Assembly: GCA_902766125.1 (NCBI GenBank)
Contig: CACXCG010000021.1
Span: 62,001 to 126,000 of the forward strand
DNA: 64,000 nt
Direction of reading: 5' to 3'
Source of the DNA: an uncultured Spirochaetaceae bacterium
Lineage (GTDB): Bacteria > Spirochaetota > Spirochaetia > Treponematales > Treponemataceae
Notes under the pieces: generated by a model
Database searches by the model: none
What the model saw: only the letters and a program-made list of their open reading frames with translations
Told to the model about the DNA's origin: nothing
Translations under genes and position numbers: made by a program
Part shown: piece by piece, positions 51,944 to 61,532 of the stretch
Layout of the letters: every line of letters begins with the position of its first letter
Position numbering within the stretch: position 1 is the stretch's first letter

Positions 51944-52735
51944 ATGACCACCATTCTTCTTACGGTTTCGTATGACGGAACTGATTTCTGCGGATGGCAG
52001 CGTCAGACGGTAGCAGAGGGCAGTGAACCCAGAACCGTTCAGGCTGAACTTGAAAAAGCACTTTCTAAAATGCTTCAGACACAGATGCACATACAGGGAA
52101 GCGGTAGAACAGACTCTGGTGTTCATGCCCGTGCACAGAAAGTTACCTTTGTTTCTCCGGTAGATTCCATTCCTGAACAGAATTATACTCGTGCGCTAAA
52201 CGGTCTGCTTCCTCCTGATATCCGCGTAACAGAAAGTAAAGCTGTTCCACCGGAGCTGAATGCTCGCTTTTCTGCAACCAGCAGAACCTACCGTTACTTT
52301 ATGCATGTTGATACAGTTCCGCTTGCAAGTGACATGCGCTATGTGTGGCCGCTTACGTTTACTCCCGATGTTGAGGTTTTGAACAAAATGTGTTCCTGCC
52401 TTCATGGTGAACTGGACTGTGCAACCTTTGCCGCTGCAGGAGATCAGAGTCAGTCTACCTTCCGCTATATTGATCATGCCCGCTTCTGGTATGAAGAGGA
52501 TTCCAGAACTGGCGGAAGATATCTTGTGTTTGAAATCTGTGCAAATGCCTTTCTGTGGAAGATGGTCCGTTCCATTACCGGTACACTGATTCAGCTTGCG
52601 CAAAAAGGAGAACCGGTGAGTGCATTCAAAGAAATCCTTGAATCGCATGACCGCTCAAAGGCTGGGGTAACGGCTCCTCCGACAGGTCTTTTTTTGTGGA
52701 ATGTTTCTTTTGAAGGTGACAGAGTGCATCCGTAA
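51944..52735 (+). CDS. truA: tRNA pseudouridine synthase A
   Basis: 263 residues with YDGTDFCGWQRQ and GSGRTDSGVHARAQ, the latter holding the catalytic Asp, then FSATSRTYRYF and the C-terminal FLWKMVRSITGTL. TruA makes pseudouridine at positions 38-40 of tRNA anticodon arms. It ends the dxs-truA run and is convergent with priA across a 6-base gap. Confidence 0.96.
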   Translation: MTTILLTVSYDGTDFCGWQRQTVAEGSEPRTVQAELEKALSKMLQTQMHIQGSGRTDSGVHARAQKVTFVSPVDSIPEQNYTRALNGLLPPDIRVTESKAVPPELNARFSATSRTYRYFMHVDTVPLASDMRYVWPLTFTPDVEVLNKMCSCLHGELDCATFAAAGDQSQSTFRYIDHARFWYEEDSRTGGRYLVFEICANAFLWKMVRSITGTLIQLAQKGEPVSAFKEILESHDRSKAGVTAPPTGLFLWNVSFEGDRVHP

Positions 52736-52741
52736 ACGATG

Positions 52742-54745
52742 TTACAGAAGGTTCTGCGGATCAACGTCAATTTCTATGTGAACGTCACGCAGTTTGTTTT
52801 CATAATCCTGAGTAAGAATTTTTGCCATCTTCTGAAGCGGCTCTATGCGCTGTGCCTTAAGCAGAATATGCTTACGGTAATTCCCGCTTACCATCTGAAG
52901 CGGACAGTCTGCAGGTCCCAGTATGTCCACACCCGGCTGAAGGTGTGCTTTCAGAATTGCTTCTGATGCTCCGGCTGCAACTTTTACCTGCTGTTCAATC
53001 GGTGAGCGGAATACAATGCGCAGTAAGCGTACAAATGGCGGAAAATCCAGAAGTTTACGCATTTCAAGTTCTTTTTCGTAAAAGCCTTCGGTGTTTCCTT
53101 TTACTGCATACGCTATTGCTTCGCGTTCGGGACTGTAGGTCTGGACAATAACCTTACCGTCGGGAAAGAATCTTCCTGCGCGCCCTGCAACCTGTGTTAT
53201 GAGAGCAAAGGTGCGTTCTGCTGCACGGAAGTCGGGTAAGTGAAGTGCCGTATCTGCCATGACAACTCCCACCAGCTGAAGCGACGGAAAGTTAAGACCT
53301 TTTGCAACCATCTGAGTTCCTAACAGAATGTCGTATTCTCCCGCCTTGAAAGCCGCAAGTTTTTCCTGCAGTTCTCCTTTGTGCGTAAGGCTGTCTGTAT
53401 CTATGCGTACCGTGCGTGCGTTGGGAAAGCGGGATTTTACTTCAGCTTCAATGTATTCAGTTCCAAAACCTGAGTAACCGACATCAAGTGAACCGCATGA
53501 CGGACACTGAGACGGAGGTGCAACAGAGTAGCCGCAGTAGTGACAGCGTAATCGTTTTTCTGCCTTGTGATAGGTAAGGGACACCGAGCAGTTTTTACAG
53601 GTAAGTTCAAAGCCGCAGCTCTGACATCTGAAAAAATGAGTAAAGCCCCTGCGGTTAAGAAACAGAATGACCTGTCTTTTTTGACTGAGCGTTTGTTTTA
53701 CTGCCTCTTCCAGTTGTGGAGAAATGCACGAATCACTTCCTGTCTGCCCTAAGCGCACGCATTCTATTTTAGGAAGAGCTCCGCCGGAAAGTCTCTGGGT
53801 TAAGGTATGTTTTTTGATTGTTCCTGTCTGCATCAAATGCCAGGCTTCAATGGAAGGAGTTGCAGAACCCATTACCAGGGGGCAGCTGTTTTTGACACAG
53901 CGGTGCATGGCAACCTGTCGTGCATGGTAGCGCGGAGAAGAACCTGCTTTGTAGGATGAGTCATGTTCTTCATCAATAATTACCAGTCCTAAATCGGGAA
54001 CGGGTGCAAAGATTGCACTTCGGGCACCAACTACAACCCGTGCTTCCCGCTTAAGAATGCGTTTCCATTCACCAAGACGCTGACTGGGAGTAAGCGCAGA
54101 ATGAAGTACTGCCGCCGTATTTCCAAAGCGCTGCATTACTGCTTCTGTTACCTGCGGAGTAAGTGCAATTTCGGGAACAAGATAGATGACACCTTTGTTT
54201 GCTGCAAGTACCTGTTCTGCGGCCGTTAGAAAAACTTCTGTCTTTCCGCTTCCCGTCATTCCGTACAGATAGTGATAGAGTGTTGTTTTATCAAGAATAC
54301 CGCTGACTGCATTTTTTTGTTCTTCGCTCAGCTGATGTTTTTTAAAACTGGATTCGTCTTCTTCAAATGCAAAACTTGAGCCGGAAGTTTCACGCCTTCC
54401 AGAAGGAATCATTGCAGTAACCGTTTCTCCAATGGGGGCAAGGTAGTAGCGCGACATAAAGCAGGCAACATCGTACAGTTCCGGAGTAAGCAGTGCAATT
54501 CCGTCTTTATCCGTAAACTTTGTTGCTCTCCTGACTTTTTCTTTGGGAACACCGCAGTCTTCGGGAAATGAATCATACACGGCAACAATAAAACCGGTCA
54601 TGCTTCTGTTTCCGAAGCGTACGTCTATTCTCCTGCCAAAAAAGTCTTCATCTTCTGCTGCAGAACTTTCATCGGGGTGGCGGTACAGAAATGTTTTGTT
54701 AAGCGGTACGTTGAGTGCAACGTCGAAATACAGTTCGGCAGGCAT
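52742..54745 (-). CDS. priA: Primosomal protein N' (replication restart helicase)
   Basis: 667 residues. An N-terminal DNA-binding domain precedes the helicase: GMTGSGKTEVF (Walker A), DEEHDSSYK, GSATPS and AGRAGRF. A zinc module (CQSCGFELTCKNC, CHYCGY, CPSCGS) is inserted between the helicase lobes. It reloads the replisome at stalled forks. It starts 5 bases after the uracil-DNA glycosylase gene, so the two form a repair operon. Confidence 0.96.
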   Translation of the reverse strand: MPAELYFDVALNVPLNKTFLYRHPDESSAAEDEDFFGRRIDVRFGNRSMTGFIVAVYDSFPEDCGVPKEKVRRATKFTDKDGIALLTPELYDVACFMSRYYLAPIGETVTAMIPSGRRETSGSSFAFEEDESSFKKHQLSEEQKNAVSGILDKTTLYHYLYGMTGSGKTEVFLTAAEQVLAANKGVIYLVPEIALTPQVTEAVMQRFGNTAAVLHSALTPSQRLGEWKRILKREARVVVGARSAIFAPVPDLGLVIIDEEHDSSYKAGSSPRYHARQVAMHRCVKNSCPLVMGSATPSIEAWHLMQTGTIKKHTLTQRLSGGALPKIECVRLGQTGSDSCISPQLEEAVKQTLSQKRQVILFLNRRGFTHFFRCQSCGFELTCKNCSVSLTYHKAEKRLRCHYCGYSVAPPSQCPSCGSLDVGYSGFGTEYIEAEVKSRFPNARTVRIDTDSLTHKGELQEKLAAFKAGEYDILLGTQMVAKGLNFPSLQLVGVVMADTALHLPDFRAAERTFALITQVAGRAGRFFPDGKVIVQTYSPEREAIAYAVKGNTEGFYEKELEMRKLLDFPPFVRLLRIVFRSPIEQQVKVAAGASEAILKAHLQPGVDILGPADCPLQMVSGNYRKHILLKAQRIEPLQKMAKILTQDYENKLRDVHIEIDVDPQNLL

Positions 54746-54750
54746 GAGAG

Positions 54751-55542
54751 TTACGCCTTGTTCTGCATGCGGTAGAATTCAGCAGCGTAGTCGGGACAGA
54801 TTTCCGCAAGTTTTGCCCGTGCCTTTTTTAAGTCTTCCCATGCAGGACGTTTCAGTGCTTCATCGCGTAACAGGGCGCTGGGATGATAGGTTGCAATGAC
54901 AGGAATTCCATTGTAGTCAAAGAATTGTCCGCGCAGTGCGTTTATGCCTTTTTCTGTCTGCAAAAGATTTTGAATTGCGGTACGACCCATGGCAAGAATC
55001 AGCTGAGGCTTTAAAATATGGATTTGAGCCTGAAGATAACCGCTGCATGCGTTTGCTTCATCCGGCATAGGAGTGCGGTTCATTGGCGGACGGCATTTTA
55101 CGATATTTGCAATAAAACAGTTTGAATCGCGGCTTAGTGCAATAGAAGCAAGCATTTTATCCAGAAGCTGACCTGCTTTACCCACAAACGGTCTTCCGCT
55201 TTCATCTTCGTCTTCTCCCGGACCTTCACCAATAACCATTACGACCGGATTAGAAACTCCTTCTCCGGGAACAACGTGGGTACGGGTTTTTGAAAGTACA
55301 CAGTTCTGACATGCACTGATTTTTGCATTGACCGAATCCAGACTGATGCCGGTGCTCTCTGGCTTTGGACTTTCGTTTTGTGGTGCCACAGTGACTTCCG
55401 GCTGAACTTCTGGAAGCGGAGCTTGTACTGCATCATCGGAAAACTCAGGACATACGGCAAGATCATCAGGAACATAGCCGTTAAGCCATGCTGATGCATT
55501 CTGAAGCAGTTGAAATACCTGATTTTTCTGCGCGGCGGTCAT
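54751..55542 (-). CDS. Family 4 uracil-DNA glycosylase (Fe-S)
   Basis: 263 residues from ATG 55542; a longer frame reaches 55593. An N-terminal disordered segment of about 75 residues comes before the UDGa domain. This domain has ACQNCVLSKTRT (two Cys ligands), the catalytic GEGPGEDED, GRPFVGKAGQLLD, CRPPMNRTP and a later Cys, and ATYHPSALLR. It removes uracil from DNA and carries a 4Fe-4S cluster. It is cotranscribed with priA. Confidence 0.93.
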   Translation of the reverse strand: MTAAQKNQVFQLLQNASAWLNGYVPDDLAVCPEFSDDAVQAPLPEVQPEVTVAPQNESPKPESTGISLDSVNAKISACQNCVLSKTRTHVVPGEGVSNPVVMVIGEGPGEDEDESGRPFVGKAGQLLDKMLASIALSRDSNCFIANIVKCRPPMNRTPMPDEANACSGYLQAQIHILKPQLILAMGRTAIQNLLQTEKGINALRGQFFDYNGIPVIATYHPSALLRDEALKRPAWEDLKKARAKLAEICPDYAAEFYRMQNKA

Positions 55543-55587
55543 GGCTGTAGTATACTCTGTTTTTGCACTTGCGTAAAGACAGCATAG

Positions 55588-55616
55588 TTGCAAACTAATC
55601 TAAAAAAATATATACT
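55588..55616 (+). promoter_or_regulatory. Promoter giving a probable leaderless mRNA for the glycosyltransferase
   Basis: TTGCAA (55588-55593) and TATACT (55611-55616) are 17 bases apart. The expected start point is 55623 and the ATG is at 55624, with no Shine-Dalgarno sequence possible between them. Confidence 0.6.
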
Positions 55617-55623
55617 TTTAAAT

Positions 55624-56757
55624 ATGAGACACTTTGTTTTAGTTTATCTTAATTCGGGAAACGGACATCGTTCACAGTCAACTGTGCTTAAAGAAGCAAT
55701 TCAGGAAGCTCAGCCTGATGTAAAAGTAACTCTTTTAAATGGCTTCAGTAAATATAATTTCATAGGCCGCATGCTGTTTGAAACCGGCTATTCGTTCTCC
55801 AGTAACTATATGGAAGGTTTGTGGGGACTTACTTACGATATAGGAATGAAACGATGGTTTCAGAATATATCAATTCGTCTTTTGATGCTTCTGGCAACTC
55901 CGTATTTACGAAAGCAGCTCAAGGAACTTAATCCGACAGATGTGGTAAGCCTGCATTTTGCCATGACGCGCTCTGTCCGCCGTGCACTTTCCCGTAACGG
56001 TCAGCATCCCAATTTAACCGTTGTTGCCTGTGATCCGTTTACGGCACCAAACGTGTGGTTTTATGATAAGCGTGATGATTTTATTGTGTATTCGGAAGAA
56101 GCAAAGCGTGTTGCAATGAACCGGGGTGTTCCAGAATCGCATCTGCATCTGCTTCCATTCCTGCTTAATAAACGGTTCCGCGAAAAAGTTACTGACCAGC
56201 AGGTGCATGATTTACGCGAGCAGTTTGGATTTGCTCAGGATAAACCCGTAGTGCTTCTTGCCGGTGGAGGAGAGGGACTTCCCGGTGCTTCAAAGATTGT
56301 GTCGCTTTGTGCAAAGAACAAGGCTCCGTTTTCTTTAGCAGTTGTCTGTGGCCGAAATGCAGTATTGCAGGCAGACCTTGAACAGATGCATAAACAGAAT
56401 CCTGAACTGGACCTTCATATCTTTGGTTTTGTAAACTTTATGGACAGTCTGGTAAAACTGTGCGACATTGCGGTTACCAAAGGCGGTCCTTCTTCTGTGC
56501 TTGAAGTGATTGCAAGCGGAAAACCGCTTATCATAAGCCATTATATCTACGATCAGGAACGCGGTAATGTTCGTTTTGCAGTTGATAACGGAGTCGGCTT
56601 TTTTATTCAGGATCCCGAGGCCATTTATACAAAACTGGAACAGCTTCTGGGCGATGAAACACAAAAACAGCGTCTTGCAGAACGGGCACGTGCACTTCAG
56701 CTTGATACCGATGTTTCAAAGACAGCCCGCTATGTGCTTGAAAAGCCAGTTCGTTGA
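55624..56757 (+). CDS. GT28/MGDG-synthase-like glycosyltransferase
   Basis: 377 residues from ATG 55624, the start consistent with the promoter. The N-terminal LVYLNSGNGHRSQSTVLKEAI is the GxGHxxxA-type acceptor motif of MGDG synthases/processive diacylglycerol glucosyltransferases. The C-terminal part has LLAGGGEG, DIAVTKGGPSSVLEVIASGKPLIIS and a donor-binding GG. It probably glycosylates diacylglycerol to make glycolipids, which treponemes have in place of LPS. MurG-like activity on a different lipid is the alternative. Confidence 0.82.
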   Translation: MRHFVLVYLNSGNGHRSQSTVLKEAIQEAQPDVKVTLLNGFSKYNFIGRMLFETGYSFSSNYMEGLWGLTYDIGMKRWFQNISIRLLMLLATPYLRKQLKELNPTDVVSLHFAMTRSVRRALSRNGQHPNLTVVACDPFTAPNVWFYDKRDDFIVYSEEAKRVAMNRGVPESHLHLLPFLLNKRFREKVTDQQVHDLREQFGFAQDKPVVLLAGGGEGLPGASKIVSLCAKNKAPFSLAVVCGRNAVLQADLEQMHKQNPELDLHIFGFVNFMDSLVKLCDIAVTKGGPSSVLEVIASGKPLIISHYIYDQERGNVRFAVDNGVGFFIQDPEAIYTKLEQLLGDETQKQRLAERARALQLDTDVSKTARYVLEKPVR

Positions 56758-56789
56758 CTGTACGTGCACAAAAACGATATAATGCCGGT

Positions 56790-58490
56790 ATGAAAAAACT
56801 CCGTGGATTTTTTTGTTTTGCTGTAATTCAGTTCTGTTTTTCATTTTATGTATTTGCTTCACCTCATGCAAAACAGGATTTAGTTCCTGCCGGTCACTGG
56901 CTGTACGATGCACTTACCGCATTGTCTATGGAAATGGGCAATGTGTCTCTTGCTGATCAGGCTCCCATGAGTGTAGCTGAACTGGATGTGCTCCTTTCTG
57001 AAGTTGACTACGAAAAGCTTTCTTCTGCGGGTAAACTGTGGTACGACAAAATTATGGAGTGGCGCGGACAGTCAGACTTTTCATTTAAGTTTGGCGAGTT
57101 TTCTGTTGATGTTCGTCCGGAAACTGCGCTTGAATTGTACGGTAAGACAAACGACAATGTGAACTGGGTGTATGACCGCTATGACCGCAAGCATCTTCTG
57201 GATCTTTCCATGCGCATACAGGCAAGTGACTGGGTAACGCTTGAAATGCAGGCTGACCTTGCAACAAGCAGAAAGGCTAATGCACGAAGCTATGTCTTTA
57301 GTAACGTTCCGTACAAAGAGGATTTTTTTGACACGAATTTTCCCCACTGGGCATATACCAGTGCCGGGTTCCCCATCGGCGAAAAAGCCGGTGTAAATGT
57401 TCAGATGGGTATCGGTGCTCTGGAAATTGGAAGAAGCCTTACCGGAAGTATAATCTGGAGCAGTCAGCTGTCAGACCTTTCCTTTGCAAACATAGAATTC
57501 TTTTCTCCCGCATTCAGATATACCATGAATGTTTCTCAGTTTAACGTAAACCGCTACATGTATTCACACAGGTTTGATTTCAGACTCTTTAAGTTATTCC
57601 ATTTTTCCATTATGGAATCGCTTCTGGTGTACGCTCCGCTTGAACTGCGTTTCCTGCTTCCGTTTACCGTGCTTCATGGTCAGGCACCCTGGCGTGATTA
57701 TCAACCCGATGAAGGATGGGCAGAAGATCATATCATTATGGATATGACGATGAAAGTTGTATTTACTCCGTTTAAGTATACCCGCTTTTATTTTTATTAT
57801 GCACAGACAGAAAATCAGTGCTTTACCGAGGATATGTCCCGTCCTAATGCACGCGGATATCAGTGGGGTGGAGAAACCTATATTCCGATGGGACAGGGAT
57901 ATCTGCATCTGTGGGCAGAAGGTTCTTATACCGATCCCTTCCTGTTCATAAAAGAATCTCCTAACTGGAGTTTTGTGCGTACCTTTACAGAACTGGTTAC
58001 TACCAGCGACATCTATTACGAATGGCTTGGCGGTCTGTATGGACCTGATACCGTTACGGCTCAGCTGAGTGCCGGTTATGAAGTTCCGCAGACCTGGTCG
58101 GTAACCCTGTCCTACCTGTTTGCAGCACGCGGTGAATTTTCTGGAACCGATGCATTCAGACCCGGACTTAACTGGGGCGGCCTTAAAATAGGCGAGCGCG
58201 ATCTGGACACAGATGTGTGGGTGTATGAAATTTCTCGTGAAGCTGCGGCAATGACCGCTCCTCATGGAATCCCTGAATATATCAATCAGATTTCTGTCAG
58301 GGGTCAGTGGCATCCGTTTGACTGGCTTGAACTGGTGGCTCAGCCGTCTGTTTCAATTATACTGAACAGGAACCATGTTGAAGGAATTACTGCCGTTGGA
58401 TTTGAAGCGGCACTTTCTGCCCGCGTTGAACTTGCACAGATATGGAATGTAAAACCAATTGATGTAAACTGGAAAGGAAACGAAGAATGA
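56790..58490 (+). CDS. Predicted outer-membrane beta-barrel protein 1
   Basis: 566 residues from ATG 56790. A signal peptide of about 24 residues ends near VFASP. A helical N-terminal segment (about 25-85, HWLYDALTALSMEMG) is followed by alternating aromatic/hydrophobic strands to near the C-terminus. That layout resembles Wzi-type capsule-assembly barrels, but I cannot claim the family. The extreme C-terminus is DVNWKGNEE rather than an aromatic end. It overlaps the next barrel gene by 4 bases, so the pair is coexpressed. Confidence 0.7.
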   Translation: MKKLRGFFCFAVIQFCFSFYVFASPHAKQDLVPAGHWLYDALTALSMEMGNVSLADQAPMSVAELDVLLSEVDYEKLSSAGKLWYDKIMEWRGQSDFSFKFGEFSVDVRPETALELYGKTNDNVNWVYDRYDRKHLLDLSMRIQASDWVTLEMQADLATSRKANARSYVFSNVPYKEDFFDTNFPHWAYTSAGFPIGEKAGVNVQMGIGALEIGRSLTGSIIWSSQLSDLSFANIEFFSPAFRYTMNVSQFNVNRYMYSHRFDFRLFKLFHFSIMESLLVYAPLELRFLLPFTVLHGQAPWRDYQPDEGWAEDHIIMDMTMKVVFTPFKYTRFYFYYAQTENQCFTEDMSRPNARGYQWGGETYIPMGQGYLHLWAEGSYTDPFLFIKESPNWSFVRTFTELVTTSDIYYEWLGGLYGPDTVTAQLSAGYEVPQTWSVTLSYLFAARGEFSGTDAFRPGLNWGGLKIGERDLDTDVWVYEISREAAAMTAPHGIPEYINQISVRGQWHPFDWLELVAQPSVSIILNRNHVEGITAVGFEAALSARVELAQIWNVKPIDVNWKGNEE

Positions 58491-60289
58491 AAAAACGAAT
58501 ACTCATCGCAACAATTTTTTTGTGTGTACTGCTGACTTCTCTTTCTGCTCAGGCTAGTATAGATCCTTCTCACCGGTTCTATGAATATGCACAGAACTGG
58601 GCTTTGCAGGGGCTTATAACAAATGTTCCTCCGCTGCGTCCGTATCCGCTTGCAAACATAAAAGAAATGCTTACTGCCGTAATTGAAAACGGTTCTGAGC
58701 GTGATGTAGAAATTGCAAAACAGTTATGGGAAGAAGAAACAGGAAGGGTATGGCATGCACAGCTTACGGTTGATGCTTCTACAAAACTTTCTTCTGTTGA
58801 TGAAAGCATCGGAAAGGAAGATTTTCTGCTTGCAATCTGTCCCAGTGCCTTTGGTGAACTTTCCTTCTTCAACGATTTTCTTTCGATGGGATATGATATA
58901 GGCATTGACGGCTTTGCGCTGGGAAATAAACATGCGTTCCACCCTCTGTACACCAACCGTATCTATGACTTTGCAGAAGACCCCGTAAGTGCAGGTCCTT
59001 TTACCGCATATATAGACATAAATGATGCAATTTCAGTTGGCTCAACAAATGTGTTCTTTCAGGGAGGACTTAACCGCCGCGGCTATGGTGCAATTCTTGA
59101 AGAAGGAACCATGCTCAATGATACAGCGTTTCATACTCCCAACTTTTCGTATACCGTCCAGAATTCATTTTTCTCTTTTACCCAGTTGATTTCAATGCTT
59201 GCTGCAGGCAATTCGTACGGAAGCGGTTCTTACACATTTGACAAATACTTTGCCTTCCATGCAATCGAACTGAATCTGTTCAGCGGAAAGTTCTCTATTG
59301 CGTATACCGAAAATATTATTTTTGGCGAACGTTTTGATCCGTCATATCTTCTGCCGGTTCCGTTCATGGCAATCCAGACTCTGTATACCGCTGCAGATAA
59401 TCTGCAGATGGGACTTGTGTTCAAGTTAAAGCCTGTTTCGGGACTTCAGTTTTCTACAGAAATTTATGTAGATGATGTTGATGTCAACAATATGTTAAAG
59501 CTTAACTTTGACACGCGTAACCGTTTTGCGCTTTTGTTGGGTGCACAGTACGCTCCTAAGGATTCTGTGTGTACAAATGTGCAGGCAAGCTATCTTATGA
59601 TAACTCCGTTTATGTATACGCACTGGCAGTATGAATCTGCAACATCCGGTTTAATTCCTGTGGGCATCATAAATTATTCTGATTATACGCATTACGGCAT
59701 GAGCATGGGAACTCCGGTTCCTCCTAACAGTGACCGTATCGGGTTTAAGATCAATCTTACTCCGGTAAAAGATTTTAATCTTTCAGTTACTTCTTCTTTC
59801 GTGCGCCATGGAAATGTGGTAGAAAGCTTTACCGACTCAGAGGCAATTCAGTTCCTGCTTGCACAGAAAGGACAGTACTCAACAAACGGAAGTATTTTTA
59901 CGCATTCCATGTTTGAAAACACAACGGGGCCGGGTCTTAATGTTATTCCCACCGGACATCAGCATCTTAACTATCTGACTCAGGAGCATATCATGTATGT
60001 GATTCAGGCTGGTGTTGATGCAGATTACACCTTCTTCCGTCAGAAGTGGGGAACGCTTTCTGTTACATTCGGCTATGACTTTGAGTGTATCATCAATAAA
60101 GGCGTTGACAGTCATCTGTATCCCGGCGGACAGGTTGTGTACAACGGCGACGGAACCTATTCAATCGAAGGGGTAAGCGGTTCAAAAACGCAGGCAGAAA
60201 CCGTTGCATATTTCAAAGATGCCTGGGTAAACGCATTGCACACAGTGTTCAATCACTATGTTACACTGGGTGTCCGTTACACCTTCTAG
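58487..60289 (+). CDS. Predicted outer-membrane beta-barrel protein 2
   Basis: 600 residues. The signal peptide ends at LSAQA, followed by a short helical N-terminal region (RFYEYAQNWALQGL). Long stretches of amphipathic strands follow, and the C-terminus is VTLGVRYTF, with the terminal Phe expected of BAM-assembled barrels. No named family is recognised. Its ATG overlaps the stop of barrel 1. Two such barrels downstream of a glycolipid glycosyltransferase suggest an envelope or export role, which is inference. Confidence 0.75.
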   Translation: MKKRILIATIFLCVLLTSLSAQASIDPSHRFYEYAQNWALQGLITNVPPLRPYPLANIKEMLTAVIENGSERDVEIAKQLWEEETGRVWHAQLTVDASTKLSSVDESIGKEDFLLAICPSAFGELSFFNDFLSMGYDIGIDGFALGNKHAFHPLYTNRIYDFAEDPVSAGPFTAYIDINDAISVGSTNVFFQGGLNRRGYGAILEEGTMLNDTAFHTPNFSYTVQNSFFSFTQLISMLAAGNSYGSGSYTFDKYFAFHAIELNLFSGKFSIAYTENIIFGERFDPSYLLPVPFMAIQTLYTAADNLQMGLVFKLKPVSGLQFSTEIYVDDVDVNNMLKLNFDTRNRFALLLGAQYAPKDSVCTNVQASYLMITPFMYTHWQYESATSGLIPVGIINYSDYTHYGMSMGTPVPPNSDRIGFKINLTPVKDFNLSVTSSFVRHGNVVESFTDSEAIQFLLAQKGQYSTNGSIFTHSMFENTTGPGLNVIPTGHQHLNYLTQEHIMYVIQAGVDADYTFFRQKWGTLSVTFGYDFECIINKGVDSHLYPGGQVVYNGDGTYSIEGVSGSKTQAETVAYFKDAWVNALHTVFNHYVTLGVRYTF

Positions 60290-60304
60290 AATTAAGGATT
60301 TTAC

Positions 60305-61507
60305 ATGAAACAGAAGCACTATAATCCCAATCATACGCACATGTACCTGGGAAAACTGGGTGAACTTACGCTTAAAGGCGGAAACATTACTGTGTTTGAA
60401 AAACAGCTGGTAAAAAATGTCCGTCATGCGCTAGAAGGAAAAGACTGTGCAGTGTGGCTTTTAACCGGACGACTTTATATTTCCTGTGCAGAAGATTCCC
60501 GTAACGCGGTTGAATTCTGTCTTGATCATCTTATGGGCATTACCGGCTGGGCAAAGGTTATGGTTGTCGAAAAAAACATCGATGCAATCCGTAACGCAGT
60601 GCTTGAACTGTGTACTGCTGCAAAACAGAACGGTGCAGAAAGTTTTAAAATTGAAGCCCGTCGTGAAGACAAAGATTTTGAACTTAACTCTTTTCAGATT
60701 TGTACGGAAGGTGCAGGACTTGTGTATGATTCGGGACTTATGCGTGTTGATGTTCATAAGCCTGATGTTACCGTTCATGTTGAAGTCCGTGACCGCTGCT
60801 ATGTGTACAGCGACAGTCATAAAACCTGCAGAGGACTTCCGGTCGGAGTAAGCGGTAAGGCACTCCTTTTACTCAGTGGTGGTCTTGATTCTCCAGTTGC
60901 AGGATGGCGTATGCTTTCCCGCGGCATGAATGTTGACTGCTGTTATTTCCATTCGTATCCGTATACTTCTGTTGAAGCTCAGGAAAAAGTTGAACAGCTT
61001 GCTTCTGTTCTTGCTGATTATGGACTGGAAACACATCTGAATGTTATTCCCTTTACCGATGTTCAGATGCGCATAAAAGAACGTGCTCCTGCTGCCTTTA
61101 CAACACTTATGCTTCGTGTGTGCATGATGAAAGCGGCAAACCTTCTTGCAGAATGTATTCATGCAGACTGTATTGTTACCGGCGAAAGCGTAGGACAGGT
61201 TGCAAGCCAGACCGTACAGAACCTTACGGTAACAGAACATTATGCACAGCATCTTCTGCTGCGGCCTCTGTGCGGCATGGACAAAGAAGAAATTGTTGCC
61301 ATTGCAGAAGAAATCGGATCGTATGGAATTTCAATTCTTCCGTATGAGGACTGCTGTGTTCTGTTTAGTCCCAAACATCCGGTGCTGCGTGCCACAATAC
61401 CGGAAACAGAAGAAATTTATGCGTCTCTTGAAATCGATGACCTTATTCAGCAGGCCTTTGAAAACCGCGAAATAAAGCATTTTTCCGTAAAAGAACATAT
61501 AGACTGA
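60305..61507 (+). CDS. thiI: tRNA 4-thiouridine synthase ThiI
   Basis: 400 residues. NFLD-like and THUMP domains fill residues 1-175, and the PP-loop SGGLDSPVAGW is near 190-200. The sequence ends without a rhodanese domain, as in many Gram-positive and some spirochaete ThiI proteins, so sulfur must come from another persulfide carrier. YEDCCVLFSPKHP is the usual conserved region near the C-terminus. The product is s4U8 in tRNA and possibly thiazole sulfur. Confidence 0.95.
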   Translation: MKQKHYNPNHTHMYLGKLGELTLKGGNITVFEKQLVKNVRHALEGKDCAVWLLTGRLYISCAEDSRNAVEFCLDHLMGITGWAKVMVVEKNIDAIRNAVLELCTAAKQNGAESFKIEARREDKDFELNSFQICTEGAGLVYDSGLMRVDVHKPDVTVHVEVRDRCYVYSDSHKTCRGLPVGVSGKALLLLSGGLDSPVAGWRMLSRGMNVDCCYFHSYPYTSVEAQEKVEQLASVLADYGLETHLNVIPFTDVQMRIKERAPAAFTTLMLRVCMMKAANLLAECIHADCIVTGESVGQVASQTVQNLTVTEHYAQHLLLRPLCGMDKEEIVAIAEEIGSYGISILPYEDCCVLFSPKHPVLRATIPETEEIYASLEIDDLIQQAFENREIKHFSVKEHID

Positions 61508-61532
61508 CCGTTTTTATTCCGATACTGGAAGC

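Noticed and set aside
57594..58313. 239-codon minus-strand frame
   Set aside because: Antisense to outer-membrane barrel gene 1, with no Shine-Dalgarno sequence and no recognisable motif.
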